Source: Pseudomonas marginalis (GTDB lineage: Bacteria; Pseudomonadota; Gammaproteobacteria; Pseudomonadales; Pseudomonadaceae). From it: a stretch of 64,000 nucleotides of DNA. How positions within the stretch are numbered: position 1 is the stretch's first letter; every line of letters begins with the position of its first letter. The stretch spans positions 62,001 through 126,000 of the forward strand of contig NZ_LKEG01000052.1 of assembly GCF_001645105.1 (NCBI RefSeq). The letters are read 5' to 3'. The notes beneath the pieces were generated by a model. The model worked only from the letters and a program-made list of their open reading frames with translations, did not search any database and had not been told where the DNA came from. This document shows, in pieces, positions 32,996 to 42,788 of the stretch. Both the position numbers and the translations under genes were made by a program.

Positions 32996-35095
32996 TTAGA
33001 TATCCATAGGTCGGTTGGCGGCTTGGATCGCAGTCAGTGCGATGGTGTACACGATGTCATCCACCTGGGCGCCACGCGGCAGGTCGTTGACCGGTTTGCG
33101 TAGGCCCTGGAGCATTGGCCCCAGGCTCACGCAATCGGCGCTGCGCTGCACGGCCTTGTGGGTGGTGTTGCCAGTGTTCAGGTCGGGGAACACAAACACC
33201 GTGGCCTTGCCCGCCACCAGGCTGTTGGGCGCCAGTTGCCGGGCGACCGTCTCGTTGGCGGCGGCGTCGTATTGCAGCGGGCCGTCGATCAGCAGCGAGC
33301 TTTGTTGTTCGTGGGCGAGCAGGGTGGCTTCGCGGACTTTTTCCACTTCCTCGCCGCTGGCCGAATCGCCGCTGGAGTAGCTGATCATCGCCACGCGCGG
33401 AGTGATGCCGAACGCGGCTGCCGAGTCAGCGCTTTGCAGGGCGATTTCCGCCAGTTCGGCGGCGCTCGGGTGTGGGTTCATCACGCAATCGCCGTACACC
33501 AGTACCTGCTCGGGGAACAGCATGAAGAACACCGACGATACCAGCGTGCAGCCGGGAGCGGTCTTGATCAACTGCAGGGCAGGGCGGATGGTGTTGGCGG
33601 TGGAGTGAATGACGCCGGAGACCAGGCCATCCACTTCATCCAGTGCGAGCATCATGGTGGCGATCACCACGGTGTCTTCCAATTGCTGCTCGGCCATCGG
33701 CGCGTTGAGGCTCTTGCTCTTGCGCAAGGCGACCATCGGCTCGACGTAACGCTGGCGAATCAGGTCCGGGTCGAGGATCTCCAGGCCTTCGGGCAGTTCG
33801 ATACCCTGGGCGCGGGCGACCGCTTCCACGTCCGCAGGCTTGGCCAGCAGCACGCAACGGGCAATGCCCCGCGCCTGGCAGATGGCGGCGGCTTGCACGG
33901 TCAGCGGCTCGCTGCCTTCGGGCAATACGATACGTTTGTTGGCCGCCTGGGCGCGTTGGATCAGCTGGTAGCGGAACACCGCCGGTGACAGGCGCATTTC
34001 CCGTGGCGTGCCGCAGCGTTGGTGCAGCCAGCGGGCGTCGAGGTGGCTGGCGACGAAGTCAGTGATGATCTCCGCGCGCTCGCGGTCATCAATCGGGATT
34101 TCTTTGTTGAGGCTGTTGAGCTGGTTAGCGGTGTCGTAGGAGCCGGTGCTCACCGACAGCACCGGCAGCCCGGCCTGGAACGCGCCGCGACACAGGTCCA
34201 TGATGCGCGGGTCGGGCAGGGTGTCGCTGGTCAGTAGCAAGCCGGCCAGGGGCACGCCGTTGATCGCGGCCAGGCTGACGGCGAGGATGATGTCGTCGCG
34301 GTCGCCGGGCGTCACCACCAGCACGCCAGGCTTGAGCAATTCCACGGTATTACGCATGGTGCGGGCGCAGATGATGATTTTGGTCATGCGCCGGGTTTCG
34401 TAGTCGCCGGCGTTGAGAATCTGGGCGCCCATCAGGTCAGCCACATCGCGGGTGCGCGGTGCATTGAGTTCCGGCTGGTAGGGAATGCAGCCGAGCAGGC
34501 GGAAGTCGCCGCTGCGTAACAGCGGCGAATGCTCTTTGAGGCGTGCCGAGAAGGCTTCCATGCTTTCTTCGGTGCGCACCTTGTTAAGAATCACACCCAG
34601 TACTTTCGGGTCCTTTGGGCCGCCGAACAGTTGCGCCTGCAATTCCACGCGGCCGGACAGTTCTGTGAGCACTTCGTTTTCCGGGGCGGACACCAGGATC
34701 ACTTCCGCATCCAGGCTCTTGGCCAGGTGCAGGTTGACCCGCGCCGCATAGCTGGCGTTGCGCGTGGGCACCATGCCTTCGACGATCAGCACGTCCTTGC
34801 CCACCGCGGCTTGCTGGTACAGCGTGATGATTTCTTCGAGCAGTTCGTCGAGTTGGCCGTCGCCGAGCATGCGCTCTACGTGAGCCAGGCCCAGGGGCTG
34901 AGGCGGCTTGAGGCCGTGGGTGCGCGCCACCAGTTCGGTGGAACGCTCAGGGCCGGTATCGCCGGGATGCGGCTGGGCAATCGGCTTGAAGAAACCGACT
35001 TTCAGCCCGGCCCGTTCAAGGGTGCGCACCAGCCCAAGGCTGATGGAGGTCAGACCCACACCAAAATCGGTGGGCGCGATAAAAAAAGTCTGCAT
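32996..35095 (-). CDS. pta: Phosphate acetyltransferase
   Basis: Interconverts acetyl-CoA and acetyl phosphate. 699 residues: an N-terminal P-loop-like domain (FIAPTDFGVGLTSISLG), a central DRTGG domain (about 215-325) and a C-terminal catalytic PTA_PTB domain (about 375-695) with GVIHSTANTIRPALQ and LVYGDCVMNPHPSAAELAEIA. This is the long form typical of Pseudomonas and E. coli. The start was set at the ATG at 35095 (MQTFFIAPTD). No ackA gene is adjacent. Confidence 0.95.
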   Translation of the reverse strand: MQTFFIAPTDFGVGLTSISLGLVRTLERAGLKVGFFKPIAQPHPGDTGPERSTELVARTHGLKPPQPLGLAHVERMLGDGQLDELLEEIITLYQQAAVGKDVLIVEGMVPTRNASYAARVNLHLAKSLDAEVILVSAPENEVLTELSGRVELQAQLFGGPKDPKVLGVILNKVRTEESMEAFSARLKEHSPLLRSGDFRLLGCIPYQPELNAPRTRDVADLMGAQILNAGDYETRRMTKIIICARTMRNTVELLKPGVLVVTPGDRDDIILAVSLAAINGVPLAGLLLTSDTLPDPRIMDLCRGAFQAGLPVLSVSTGSYDTANQLNSLNKEIPIDDRERAEIITDFVASHLDARWLHQRCGTPREMRLSPAVFRYQLIQRAQAANKRIVLPEGSEPLTVQAAAICQARGIARCVLLAKPADVEAVARAQGIELPEGLEILDPDLIRQRYVEPMVALRKSKSLNAPMAEQQLEDTVVIATMMLALDEVDGLVSGVIHSTANTIRPALQLIKTAPGCTLVSSVFFMLFPEQVLVYGDCVMNPHPSAAELAEIALQSADSAAAFGITPRVAMISYSSGDSASGEEVEKVREATLLAHEQQSSLLIDGPLQYDAAANETVARQLAPNSLVAGKATVFVFPDLNTGNTTHKAVQRSADCVSLGPMLQGLRKPVNDLPRGAQVDDIVYTIALTAIQAANRPMDI

Positions 35096-35174
35096 GCGAA
35101 TTCTCTGAAGGTGCATGGCTTCGGTGAGGTTCTATGTTTGAACATCTACCGGGAATCAGGCGCCAAGGTTATCG

Positions 35175-35465
35175 TTATTCGCGCGCTTGCGCACACCAGC
35201 CGCAGGCAAAGGGCTGGCCTATTTTTTCAAGGCGTTGCACGGGGTCGAGCACCCAGGCGCGTGCCTGCCAGGGTGGCTGGTGGCGTAGATGCTGGGTGTG
35301 GCCGCAGGACAGCTCGGCGACCCAGTGCTGGTCGGCGTCCTGGCGGAATCCGAGGATGAAGGAGGCCGTTGATCGGTCCCGTCCGTCCGGGTTCTGTTCG
35401 CTTTCGGGCAAATCCTTGTTTAGACTTGTCCGTTCTTCATTCTTATGCAAAAGGTCTCGCCCCAT
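35175..35465 (-). CDS. DUF3565 domain-containing protein
   Basis: Small protein whose C-terminal half (ILGFRQDADQHWVAELSCGHTQHLRHQPPW and later CGWC) is the DUF3565 domain, with His/Cys residues suggesting zinc binding. The function is unknown. The start is uncertain: ATG at 35465 gives 96 aa, and its first base lies inside the CATG that also carries the start of the divergent FKBP gene. The ATG at 35495 is an alternative. The N-terminal 35 residues are poorly conserved in character. Confidence 0.72.
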   Translation of the reverse strand: MGRDLLHKNEERTSLNKDLPESEQNPDGRDRSTASFILGFRQDADQHWVAELSCGHTQHLRHQPPWQARAWVLDPVQRLEKIGQPFACGWCAQARE

Positions 35466-35949
35466 GACGATCGCCGCTAACAAGGCTGTCTCCATCGACT
35501 ATACCCTGACCAACGACGCTGGTGAGGTCATCGACAGCTCCGCCGGCGGCGCGCCGCTGGTCTACCTGCAAGGCGCAGGTAACATCATCCCAGGCCTGGA
35601 GAAGGCGCTGGAAGGCAAACAAGTGGGTGATGAGCTGACTGTGGCCGTAGAGCCTGAAGATGCCTATGGCGAGTACTCGGCCGAACTGGTCAGCACCCTG
35701 AGCCGCAGCATGTTTGAAGGCGTTGACGAGCTGGAAGTCGGCATGCAGTTCCACGCCTCCGCGCCGGACGGCCAAATGCAGATCGTCACCATTCGTGACC
35801 TGGACGGCGATGACGTGACCGTTGACGGCAACCACCCGCTGGCTGGCCAGCGCCTGAACTTCCAAGTGAAGATCGTTGCCATCCGCGACGCTTCCCAGGA
35901 AGAAGTGGCTCACGGCCACGTGCACGGCGAAGGCGGTCATCACCATTGA
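35464..35949 (+). CDS. slyD: FKBP-type peptidyl-prolyl cis-trans isomerase, SlyD-like
   Basis: 161-residue SlyD-type isomerase and chaperone. The FKBP half-domains (about 1-70 and 125-150) flank the insert-in-flap domain (about 70-125), and the tail HGHVHGEGGHHH is His-rich and probably binds nickel. The start ATG at 35464 has AAAGG 9 bases upstream. It is shorter than E. coli SlyD (196 aa) mainly in the metal-binding tail. A strong terminator follows. Confidence 0.93.
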   Translation: MTIAANKAVSIDYTLTNDAGEVIDSSAGGAPLVYLQGAGNIIPGLEKALEGKQVGDELTVAVEPEDAYGEYSAELVSTLSRSMFEGVDELEVGMQFHASAPDGQMQIVTIRDLDGDDVTVDGNHPLAGQRLNFQVKIVAIRDASQEEVAHGHVHGEGGHHH

Positions 35950-35972
35950 TCGCGGTTTGATCAATAGGTAAC

Positions 35973-36007
35973 AAAAACGCCCCGACTGGTTCGGGGCGTT
36001 TTTTTTT
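35973..36007 (+). terminator. Intrinsic terminator after slyD
   Basis: Stem AACGCCCCGA/TCGGGGCGTT followed by at least nine T. Confidence 0.92.
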
Positions 36008-36054
36008 GCCTGTGTTTTTTGGTTGACCGGTTTCCAGTGGTGAGCGGGCTTTTT

Positions 36055-36186
36055 GTGGTGAGCGGGCTTGCCCCGCGCTGGGGCGCGAAGCGGCCCTAAA
36101 ACCTGAGATTGGGTTCTGTCTGGAGGAACGCGTTGAATGTATTGGGACTGCTGCGCAGCCCAGCGCGGGGCAAGCCCGCTCACCAC
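36055..36186. repeat. REPIN of the GTGGTGAGCGGGCTTG type
   Basis: Left unit GTGGTGAGCGGGCTTGCCCC at 36055-36083 and its inverted copy at 36159-36186. A truncated tandem copy of the first 15 bases precedes it at 36036-36050. This repeat, with the slyD and rpsT terminators, fills the gene-free stretch 35950-36308; nothing else is seen there. Confidence 0.85.
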
Positions 36187-36231
36187 AAAAAAGCCGCCGA
36201 TCCAGGAAGGGGGGTATTTTCAGGCACAAAC

Positions 36232-36267
36232 AAAAATGCCCCGGACCTTTCGGTACGGGGCATTTCT
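36232..36267 (-). terminator. Intrinsic terminator after rpsT
   Basis: Stem AAATGCCCCG/CGGGGCATTT with a T-rich tail on the minus strand, 41 bases after the rpsT stop. Confidence 0.85.
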
Positions 36268-36308
36268 TAACTGTTGCGCAACCTGGGCTGCGCGGCAGTT
36301 GTTACCAC

Positions 36309-36587
36309 TTAGGCTGCAGCAGGAACGCTCAGAGCCTTGATGTGGCCATTCAGGCGGCTCTTATGGCGAGCGGCCTTGTTCTTGTGGATGATGCCCTTAT
36401 CGGCCATACGGTCGATAACCGGCACTGCCAGAACGTAAGCAGCTTGGGCTTTTTCAGCGTCTTTGGTGTCGATGGCTTTAACTACATTCTTGATGTAGGT
36501 ACGAACCATGGAACGCAGGCTGGCGTTGTGGCTGCGACGCTTCTCAGCCTGTTTTGCACGTTTTTTGGCGGAAGGTGTGTTGGCCAC
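36309..36587 (-). CDS. rpsT: 30S ribosomal protein S20
   Basis: Binds 16S rRNA in the small subunit. 92 residues, very basic, with the typical N-terminus ANTPSAKKRAKQAEKRRSHN. It is divergent from murJ across 253 bases, the conserved Pseudomonas arrangement. Confidence 0.97.
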   Translation of the reverse strand: MANTPSAKKRAKQAEKRRSHNASLRSMVRTYIKNVVKAIDTKDAEKAQAAYVLAVPVIDRMADKGIIHKNKAARHKSRLNGHIKALSVPAAA

Positions 36588-36840
36588 CGTCGAGCTCCTC
36601 GAAAGACTTTTTAGGAAATAGCAAACAAAATAGGCCGCGAATCATGCCGATGACTTGATGGGTTGTCAAGAGCGGCTGATGCGAACTGCTGAGTGGTCGA
36701 TCTGAAGAGGCGGGTGATTTATTTCCGGCGCTTGACCTGTAAACTCGCGAGCTTTGGCTCTGTGCTGTTGCAGGCGCGCAGTATCGCATAAGTAGGCGCT
36801 TAGTTCGCCTGCTCTTTATCTATAGGCGCAAACTCTTTCA

Positions 36841-38379
36841 ATGAATCTGCTCAAATCGTTGGCTGCCGTCAGCTCTATCACGATGATCTCCCGGGTTTTG
36901 GGGTTTGTGCGTGACACCCTGCTGGCGCGCATTTTTGGCGCCAGCATGGCCACGGATGCCTTCTTTATTGCATTTAAATTGCCCAACCTGCTGCGGCGGA
37001 TCTTCGCCGAAGGCGCGTTTTCCCAGGCATTCGTGCCGATTCTGGCCGAATACAAGACCCAGCAGGGCGAGGAGGCGACCCGCACGTTTATTGCCTACGT
37101 CTCGGGCCTGCTGACCCTGGTGCTGATGCTGGTGACCGTCCTCGGCATGCTCGCCGCGCCCTGGGTGATCTGGGCCACTGCCCCCGGTTTTGCCAATACG
37201 CCGGAAAAATTCGCACTGACCACTGATCTGTTGCGCGTGACCTTTCCTTATATATTGCTGATCTCCTTGTCATCCCTGGCCGGGGCGATCCTCAATACCT
37301 GGAACCGTTTCTCGGTGCCGGCGTTTGTGCCGACGCTGCTGAACGTCAGCATGATCATCTTCGCGCTGTTCCTTACGCCGTATTTCGATCCGCCGGTAAT
37401 GGCGCTGGGCTGGGCCGTATTGGCTGGCGGCCTGGCGCAATTGCTCTACCAACTGCCACATCTAAAAAAGATCGGCATGCTTGTACTGCCGCGCCTGAAC
37501 CTCAAGGACACCGGCGTGTGGCGTGTCATGCGCAATATGCTGCCGGCGATCCTCGGCGTGTCTGTCAGCCAGATTTCGCTGATCATTAACACGGCGTTCG
37601 CTTCGCTGCTGGTGTCCGGCTCGGTGTCGTGGATGTACTACGCCGACCGCCTGATGGAGTTGCCGTCCGGCGTGCTTGGCGTGGCACTGGGCACGATCCT
37701 GCTGCCGACCCTGGCGCGCACCTATGCCAACAAAGACCGCCAGGAATACTCACGCATCCTCGATTGGGGCCTGCGCCTATGTTTTGTACTGGTGCTGCCG
37801 TGTGCGCTGGCGCTCGGGATTCTGGCCGAGCCGTTGACCGTGTCGCTGTTCCAATACGGCCAATTCGATGCCCATGACGCCTTGATGACGCAGCACGCGC
37901 TGGTCGCTTACTCCGTCGGTCTGCTCGGTATTATCGTGATCAAGGTGCTGGCGCCCGGCTTCTATGCCCAGCAAAACATCCGTACGCCGGTCAAAATCGC
38001 GATTTTCACGCTGATCGTCACGCAACTGCTCAACTTGGTGTTTATCGGTCCTTTGGCCCACGCCGGCCTGGCCCTGGCCATCAGTGCCGGTGCGTGCATC
38101 AACGCCGGGCTGTTGTTCTACCAACTGCGCAAACAGCAAATGTTCCAGCCTCAGCCAGGCTGGGGGATGTTCGCCCTCAAGCTGGTGGTGGCGGTGGGCG
38201 CGATGTCGGCAGTGTTGCTTGGCCTGATGCATTTCATGCCCGCCTGGGACGAAGGCCATATGCTGGAGCGCTTCCTGCGCCTTGGCGTGCTGGTAGTCGC
38301 CGGTGTGGTGGTGTACTTCGGGATGTTGCTGCTGCAAGGCTTCCGCCTGCGCGATTTCAATCGCAAGTCACTGAGCTAG
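36841..38379 (+). CDS. murJ: Lipid II flippase MurJ
   Basis: 512-residue MOP-superfamily flippase that moves lipid II across the inner membrane. About 14 hydrophobic segments run along the length; the N-terminus LKSLAAVSSITMISRVLGFVRD is a strong family signature and LPNLLRRIFAEGAFSQAFVP follows. The final loop is basic (RLRDFNRKSLS). ribF follows after 119 bases. Confidence 0.95.
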   Translation: MNLLKSLAAVSSITMISRVLGFVRDTLLARIFGASMATDAFFIAFKLPNLLRRIFAEGAFSQAFVPILAEYKTQQGEEATRTFIAYVSGLLTLVLMLVTVLGMLAAPWVIWATAPGFANTPEKFALTTDLLRVTFPYILLISLSSLAGAILNTWNRFSVPAFVPTLLNVSMIIFALFLTPYFDPPVMALGWAVLAGGLAQLLYQLPHLKKIGMLVLPRLNLKDTGVWRVMRNMLPAILGVSVSQISLIINTAFASLLVSGSVSWMYYADRLMELPSGVLGVALGTILLPTLARTYANKDRQEYSRILDWGLRLCFVLVLPCALALGILAEPLTVSLFQYGQFDAHDALMTQHALVAYSVGLLGIIVIKVLAPGFYAQQNIRTPVKIAIFTLIVTQLLNLVFIGPLAHAGLALAISAGACINAGLLFYQLRKQQMFQPQPGWGMFALKLVVAVGAMSAVLLGLMHFMPAWDEGHMLERFLRLGVLVVAGVVVYFGMLLLQGFRLRDFNRKSLS

Positions 38380-38498
38380 AGAGTTTGCCGCGATAAAACC
38401 GTTGTTTTATCGATTCGATCCATTTGGCCTGTGCTGTTGCCTGTCGTCCGAGGCCGGGTGTGGTTATAATCGACCACTTTATGAGCAAGAAGCGCGTT

Positions 38499-39437
38499 AT
38501 GCAGCTGGTTCGAGGTCTCCACAACCTGCGCCCCGAGCATCGGGGCTGCGTCGCCACTATTGGCAACTTTGACGGTGTTCACCGTGGCCACCAGGCTATC
38601 CTGGCCAGGCTGCGCGAGCGTGCGGTCGAGTTGGGCGTGCCCAGCTGCGTGGTGATTTTCGAACCGCAGCCGCGGGAATACTTCACGCCCGAGACAGCGC
38701 CGGCCCGGCTCGCACGTCTCAGAGACAAGCTGCAACTGCTGGCTGAAGAGGGTGTAGACCGCGTTCTCTGCCTGGCTTTTAACCAGCGTTTGCAAAGCCT
38801 GAGCGCTGCCGAGTTCGTCGACCGCATCCTCGTCGACGGCCTGGGTGTGCAGCATTTGGAGGTCGGTGACGACTTCCGCTTTGGTTGCGACCGCGTCGGG
38901 GATTTCGATTTCCTGCAGCATGCCGGCGTCAACCAGGGGTTTACCGTCGAAGCCGCGCAAACCGTCGAACTGGACGGCCTGCGCGTGAGCAGTACCCAGG
39001 TGCGTAACGCCCTGGCCGCTGCCGACTTCGCCTTGGCCGAGCGTTTGCTCGGCCGCCCGTTCCGCATTGCCGGACGGGTCCTGCACGGCCAGAAGCTGGC
39101 GCGCCAATTGGGCACGCCAACCGCCAACGTGCAACTCAAGCGCCGCCGTGTGCCGCTGACCGGGGTTTACCTGGTGAGCGTCGACATCGACGGCCAATCG
39201 TGGCCGGGAGTCGCCAACATAGGCGTCAGGCCCACGGTTGCAGGTGATGGCAAGGCCCACCTGGAAGTGCATCTGTTGGATTTTGCCGGTGATCTGTATG
39301 ACCGGCGTTTGACGGTGGTTTTCCACCAGAAGCTGCGTGAAGAGCAGCGTTTCGCCTCCCTTGAGGCGTTGAAAACGGCGATCAATGCGGATGTCGCCGC
39401 CGCCCGTGCACTAGCCGCACCTAGCGCCCATCGCTAA
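38499..39437 (+). CDS. ribF: Bifunctional riboflavin kinase/FAD synthetase
   Basis: Makes FMN and then FAD from riboflavin. The N-terminal FAD synthetase domain has GNFDGVHRGHQ at 22-32. The C-terminal flavokinase has GRPFRIAGRVLHGQKLARQLGTPTAN. The start at 38499 (MQLVRGLHNL) gives 312 aa; the in-frame ATG at 38481 (MSKKRV) is possible. A good -10 box TATAAT at 38465-38470 suggests a promoter close upstream. It supplies FAD to the several flavoproteins here. Confidence 0.95.
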   Translation: MQLVRGLHNLRPEHRGCVATIGNFDGVHRGHQAILARLRERAVELGVPSCVVIFEPQPREYFTPETAPARLARLRDKLQLLAEEGVDRVLCLAFNQRLQSLSAAEFVDRILVDGLGVQHLEVGDDFRFGCDRVGDFDFLQHAGVNQGFTVEAAQTVELDGLRVSSTQVRNALAAADFALAERLLGRPFRIAGRVLHGQKLARQLGTPTANVQLKRRRVPLTGVYLVSVDIDGQSWPGVANIGVRPTVAGDGKAHLEVHLLDFAGDLYDRRLTVVFHQKLREEQRFASLEALKTAINADVAAARALAAPSAHR

Positions 39438-39451
39438 CCGAAGAGCCTTAA

Positions 39452-42283
39452 ATGACCGACTATAAAGCCACGCTAAACCTTCCGGACACCGCCTTCCCAA
39501 TGAAGGCCGGCCTGCCACAGCGCGAACCGCAGATCCTGCAGCGCTGGGACAGTATTGGCCTGTACGGAAAGTTGCGCGAGATTGGCAAGGATCGTCCGAA
39601 ATTCGTCCTGCACGACGGCCCTCCTTATGCCAACGGCACGATTCACATCGGTCATGCGCTGAACAAGATTCTCAAGGACATGATCCTGCGCTCGAAGACC
39701 CTGTCGGGCTTCGACGCGCCGTATGTTCCGGGTTGGGACTGCCACGGCCTGCCGATCGAACACAAAGTCGAAGTGACCTACGGCAAGAACCTGGGCGCGG
39801 ATAAAACCCGCGAGCTGTGCCGCGCCTACGCCACTGAGCAGATCGAAGGGCAGAAGTCCGAATTCATCCGCCTCGGCGTGTTGGGCGAGTGGGATAACCC
39901 CTACAAGACCATGAACTTCAAGAACGAGGCCGGTGAAATCCGTGCCTTGGCCGAAATCGTCAAAGGCGGTTTTGTGTTCAAGGGCCTAAAGCCCGTGAAC
40001 TGGTGCTTCGACTGCGGTTCGGCCCTGGCCGAAGCGGAAGTCGAGTACGAAGACAAGAAGTCCTCGACCATCGACGTGGCCTTCCCGGTCGCCGACGACG
40101 CCAAGCTGGCCGAGGCCTTTGGCCTGGCAACCCTGAGCAAGCCGGCGGCCATCGTGATCTGGACCACCACCCCGTGGACCATCCCGGCCAACCAAGCGCT
40201 GAACGTGCACCCGGAATTCACCTACGCCCTGGTGGACGTCGGTGATCGCCTGCTGGTGCTGGCCGAGGAAATGGTCGAGGCCTGCCTGGCTCGCTATGAA
40301 CTGCAAGGTTCGGTGATTGCGACCACCACCGGCTCCGCGCTGGAACTGATCAACTTCCGTCACCCGTTCTATGACCGTCTGTCGCCGGTGTACCTGGCGG
40401 ACTACGTTGAACTGGGCGCCGGCACCGGTATCGTTCACTCCGCGCCAGCTTATGGCGTGGACGACTTCGTGACCTGCAAAGCCTACGGCATGGTCAACGA
40501 TGACATCCTAAACCCGGTGCAGAGCAATGGTGTGTACGCACCGTCGCTGGAGTTCTTCGGTGGCCAATTCATCTTCAAGGCCAATGATTCGATCATCGAC
40601 AAGTTGTCGGAAGTCGGTTCGCTGTTGCACACCGAAACCATCAAGCACAGCTACATGCACTGCTGGCGCCACAAGACCCCGCTGATCTATCGCGCCACCG
40701 CGCAGTGGTTTATCGGCATGGACAAAGAACCGACCAGTGGCGACACCCTGCGTGTACGCTCGCTCAAGGCCATCGAAGACACCCAGTTCGTCCCGGCCTG
40801 GGGCCAGGCGCGCCTGCACTCGATGATCGCCAACCGTCCGGACTGGTGCATCTCCCGCCAGCGTAACTGGGGCGTGCCGATCCCGTTCTTCCTGAACAAG
40901 GAAAGCGGCGAGTTGCATCCACGTACCGTTGAGCTGATGGAAGAAGTGGCCCAGCGCGTTGAACTGGAAGGCATCGAAGCCTGGTTCAAAATGGACGCTG
41001 CCGAGCTGCTGGGCGATGAAGCGCCGCAGTACGACAAGATCAGCGACACCCTCGACGTATGGTTCGACTCGGGTACCACTCATTGGCACGTGCTGCGCGG
41101 CTCGCACCCGATGGGTCACGAAACCGGCCCGCGTGCCGACCTGTACCTGGAAGGCTCCGACCAACACCGTGGCTGGTTCCACTCGTCGCTGCTGACCGGT
41201 TGCGCCATCGACAACCACGCGCCGTACCGCGAACTGCTGACCCACGGCTTCACCGTCGACGAGACGGGCCGCAAGATGTCCAAGTCGCTGAAGAACGTGA
41301 TCGAGCCGAAAAAGATCAACGACACCCTGGGCGCCGACATCATGCGTCTGTGGGTCGCCTCGACCGATTACTCGGGCGAAATCGCCGTGTCCGACCAGAT
41401 CCTTGCTCGTAGCGCCGATGCCTACCGTCGTATCCGTAATACCGCACGCTTCCTGCTGTCGAACCTGACCGGTTTCAACCCGGCCACCGACATCCTGCCG
41501 GCCGAGGACATGCTCGCCCTGGACCGTTGGGCCGTGGACCGTACCCTGTTGCTGCAGCGTGAGTTGCAGGAAAACTACGGCGAATACCGTTTCTGGAACG
41601 TGTACTCGAAGATCCACAACTTCTGCGTGCAGGAGCTGGGTGGTTTCTACCTCGACATCATCAAGGACCGCCAGTACACCACCGGCGCCAACAGCAAGGC
41701 GCGCCGTTCGGCGCAGACCGCGCTGTACCACATCTCCGAAGCGCTGGTGCGCTGGATCGCGCCGATCCTGGCCTTCACCGCCGACGAACTGTGGGAATAC
41801 CTGCCGGGCGAGCGTAACGAGTCGGTGATGCTCAACACCTGGTACGAAGGCCTGACCGAACTGCCGGCCGACTTCGAGCTTGGCCGCGAGTACTGGGAAG
41901 GCGTGATGGCTGTCAAAGTCGCGGTGAACAAGGAGCTGGAAGTACAGCGTGCGGCCAAGGCCGTCGGTGGCAACCTGCAAGCCGAAGTCACCCTGTTCGC
42001 CGAGGAAGGCCTGACTGCCGACCTGGCCAAGCTGAGCAACGAGCTGCGCTTCGTGCTGATCACCTCCACCGCGAGCCTGGCACCCTTTGCCCAGGCCCCG
42101 GCGGATGCGGTGGCGACCGAAGTGCCGGGCCTCAAGCTCAAAGTGGTCAAGTCGGCCTTCCCTAAGTGCGCCCGTTGCTGGCACTGCCGCGAAGATGTCG
42201 GCGTGAACCCTGAGCATCCGGAAATCTGTGGTCGTTGTGTCGACAACATCTCGGGTGCTGGTGAGGTTCGTCACTATGCCTAA
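39452..42283 (+). CDS. ileS: Isoleucyl-tRNA synthetase
   Basis: Class Ia synthetase of 943 aa. HIGH is at residues 65-68 and KMSKS near 607 (GRKMSKSLKN). The C-terminal zinc finger has CARCWHCREDVG and CGRCVDN. It is 14 bases downstream of ribF, and its 3' end overlaps lspA by 8 bases. This is the bacterial mupirocin-sensitive type by its length and C-terminal Zn domain. Confidence 0.98.
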   Translation: MTDYKATLNLPDTAFPMKAGLPQREPQILQRWDSIGLYGKLREIGKDRPKFVLHDGPPYANGTIHIGHALNKILKDMILRSKTLSGFDAPYVPGWDCHGLPIEHKVEVTYGKNLGADKTRELCRAYATEQIEGQKSEFIRLGVLGEWDNPYKTMNFKNEAGEIRALAEIVKGGFVFKGLKPVNWCFDCGSALAEAEVEYEDKKSSTIDVAFPVADDAKLAEAFGLATLSKPAAIVIWTTTPWTIPANQALNVHPEFTYALVDVGDRLLVLAEEMVEACLARYELQGSVIATTTGSALELINFRHPFYDRLSPVYLADYVELGAGTGIVHSAPAYGVDDFVTCKAYGMVNDDILNPVQSNGVYAPSLEFFGGQFIFKANDSIIDKLSEVGSLLHTETIKHSYMHCWRHKTPLIYRATAQWFIGMDKEPTSGDTLRVRSLKAIEDTQFVPAWGQARLHSMIANRPDWCISRQRNWGVPIPFFLNKESGELHPRTVELMEEVAQRVELEGIEAWFKMDAAELLGDEAPQYDKISDTLDVWFDSGTTHWHVLRGSHPMGHETGPRADLYLEGSDQHRGWFHSSLLTGCAIDNHAPYRELLTHGFTVDETGRKMSKSLKNVIEPKKINDTLGADIMRLWVASTDYSGEIAVSDQILARSADAYRRIRNTARFLLSNLTGFNPATDILPAEDMLALDRWAVDRTLLLQRELQENYGEYRFWNVYSKIHNFCVQELGGFYLDIIKDRQYTTGANSKARRSAQTALYHISEALVRWIAPILAFTADELWEYLPGERNESVMLNTWYEGLTELPADFELGREYWEGVMAVKVAVNKELEVQRAAKAVGGNLQAEVTLFAEEGLTADLAKLSNELRFVLITSTASLAPFAQAPADAVATEVPGLKLKVVKSAFPKCARCWHCREDVGVNPEHPEICGRCVDNISGAGEVRHYA

Positions 42284-42788
42284 CGCTTCCAGCCGTTTCG
42301 GACGTTTGGGCTTGCTCGTACTGAGCGTGCTGGTCCTGGTCATCGACCAGGTCAGCAAGGCTCATTTCGAGGGTTCCCTGGAGATGTTCCAGCAAATCGT
42401 GGTGATCCCGGATTACTTCAGCTGGACCCTGGCCTACAACACCGGCGCCGCTTTCAGCTTTTTGGCTGACGGTGGTGGCTGGCAGCGCTGGTTGTTCGCT
42501 GTGATCGCCTTGGTGGTCAGTGGGGTGCTGGTGGTATGGCTCAAGCGCCTTGGTCGCGATGACACTTGGCTGGCCGTTGCCCTGGCACTGGTGCTGGGCG
42601 GCGCGCTGGGCAACCTGTACGACCGCATTGCCTTGGGCCATGTGATCGACTTCATTCTGGTGCATTGGCAGAACCGCCATTACTTCCCGGCGTTCAACTT
42701 TGCCGACAGCGCCATCACCGTCGGTGCAATCATGCTGGCGTTGGATATGTTCAAAAGCAAGAAAACCGGAGAGACCGTCAATGACTGA
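42276..42788 (+). CDS. lspA: Lipoprotein signal peptidase
   Basis: Inner membrane aspartyl protease that removes signal peptides from prolipoproteins. Four hydrophobic helices; the catalytic Asp125 (GHVIDFI) and Asp144 (NFADSAI) match the P. aeruginosa Asp124/Asp143 pair. The length is 170 aa from the ATG at 42276, overlapping ileS by 8 bases. Its substrates in this window include LolB, BamD and the TPR lipoprotein. Confidence 0.96.
   Translation: MPNASSRFGRLGLLVLSVLVLVIDQVSKAHFEGSLEMFQQIVVIPDYFSWTLAYNTGAAFSFLADGGGWQRWLFAVIALVVSGVLVVWLKRLGRDDTWLAVALALVLGGALGNLYDRIALGHVIDFILVHWQNRHYFPAFNFADSAITVGAIMLALDMFKSKKTGETVND

Noticed and set aside
40508..42358. 616-codon open frame antisense to ileS
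   Set aside because: Shadow of ileS, with no start signal and no family resemblance.
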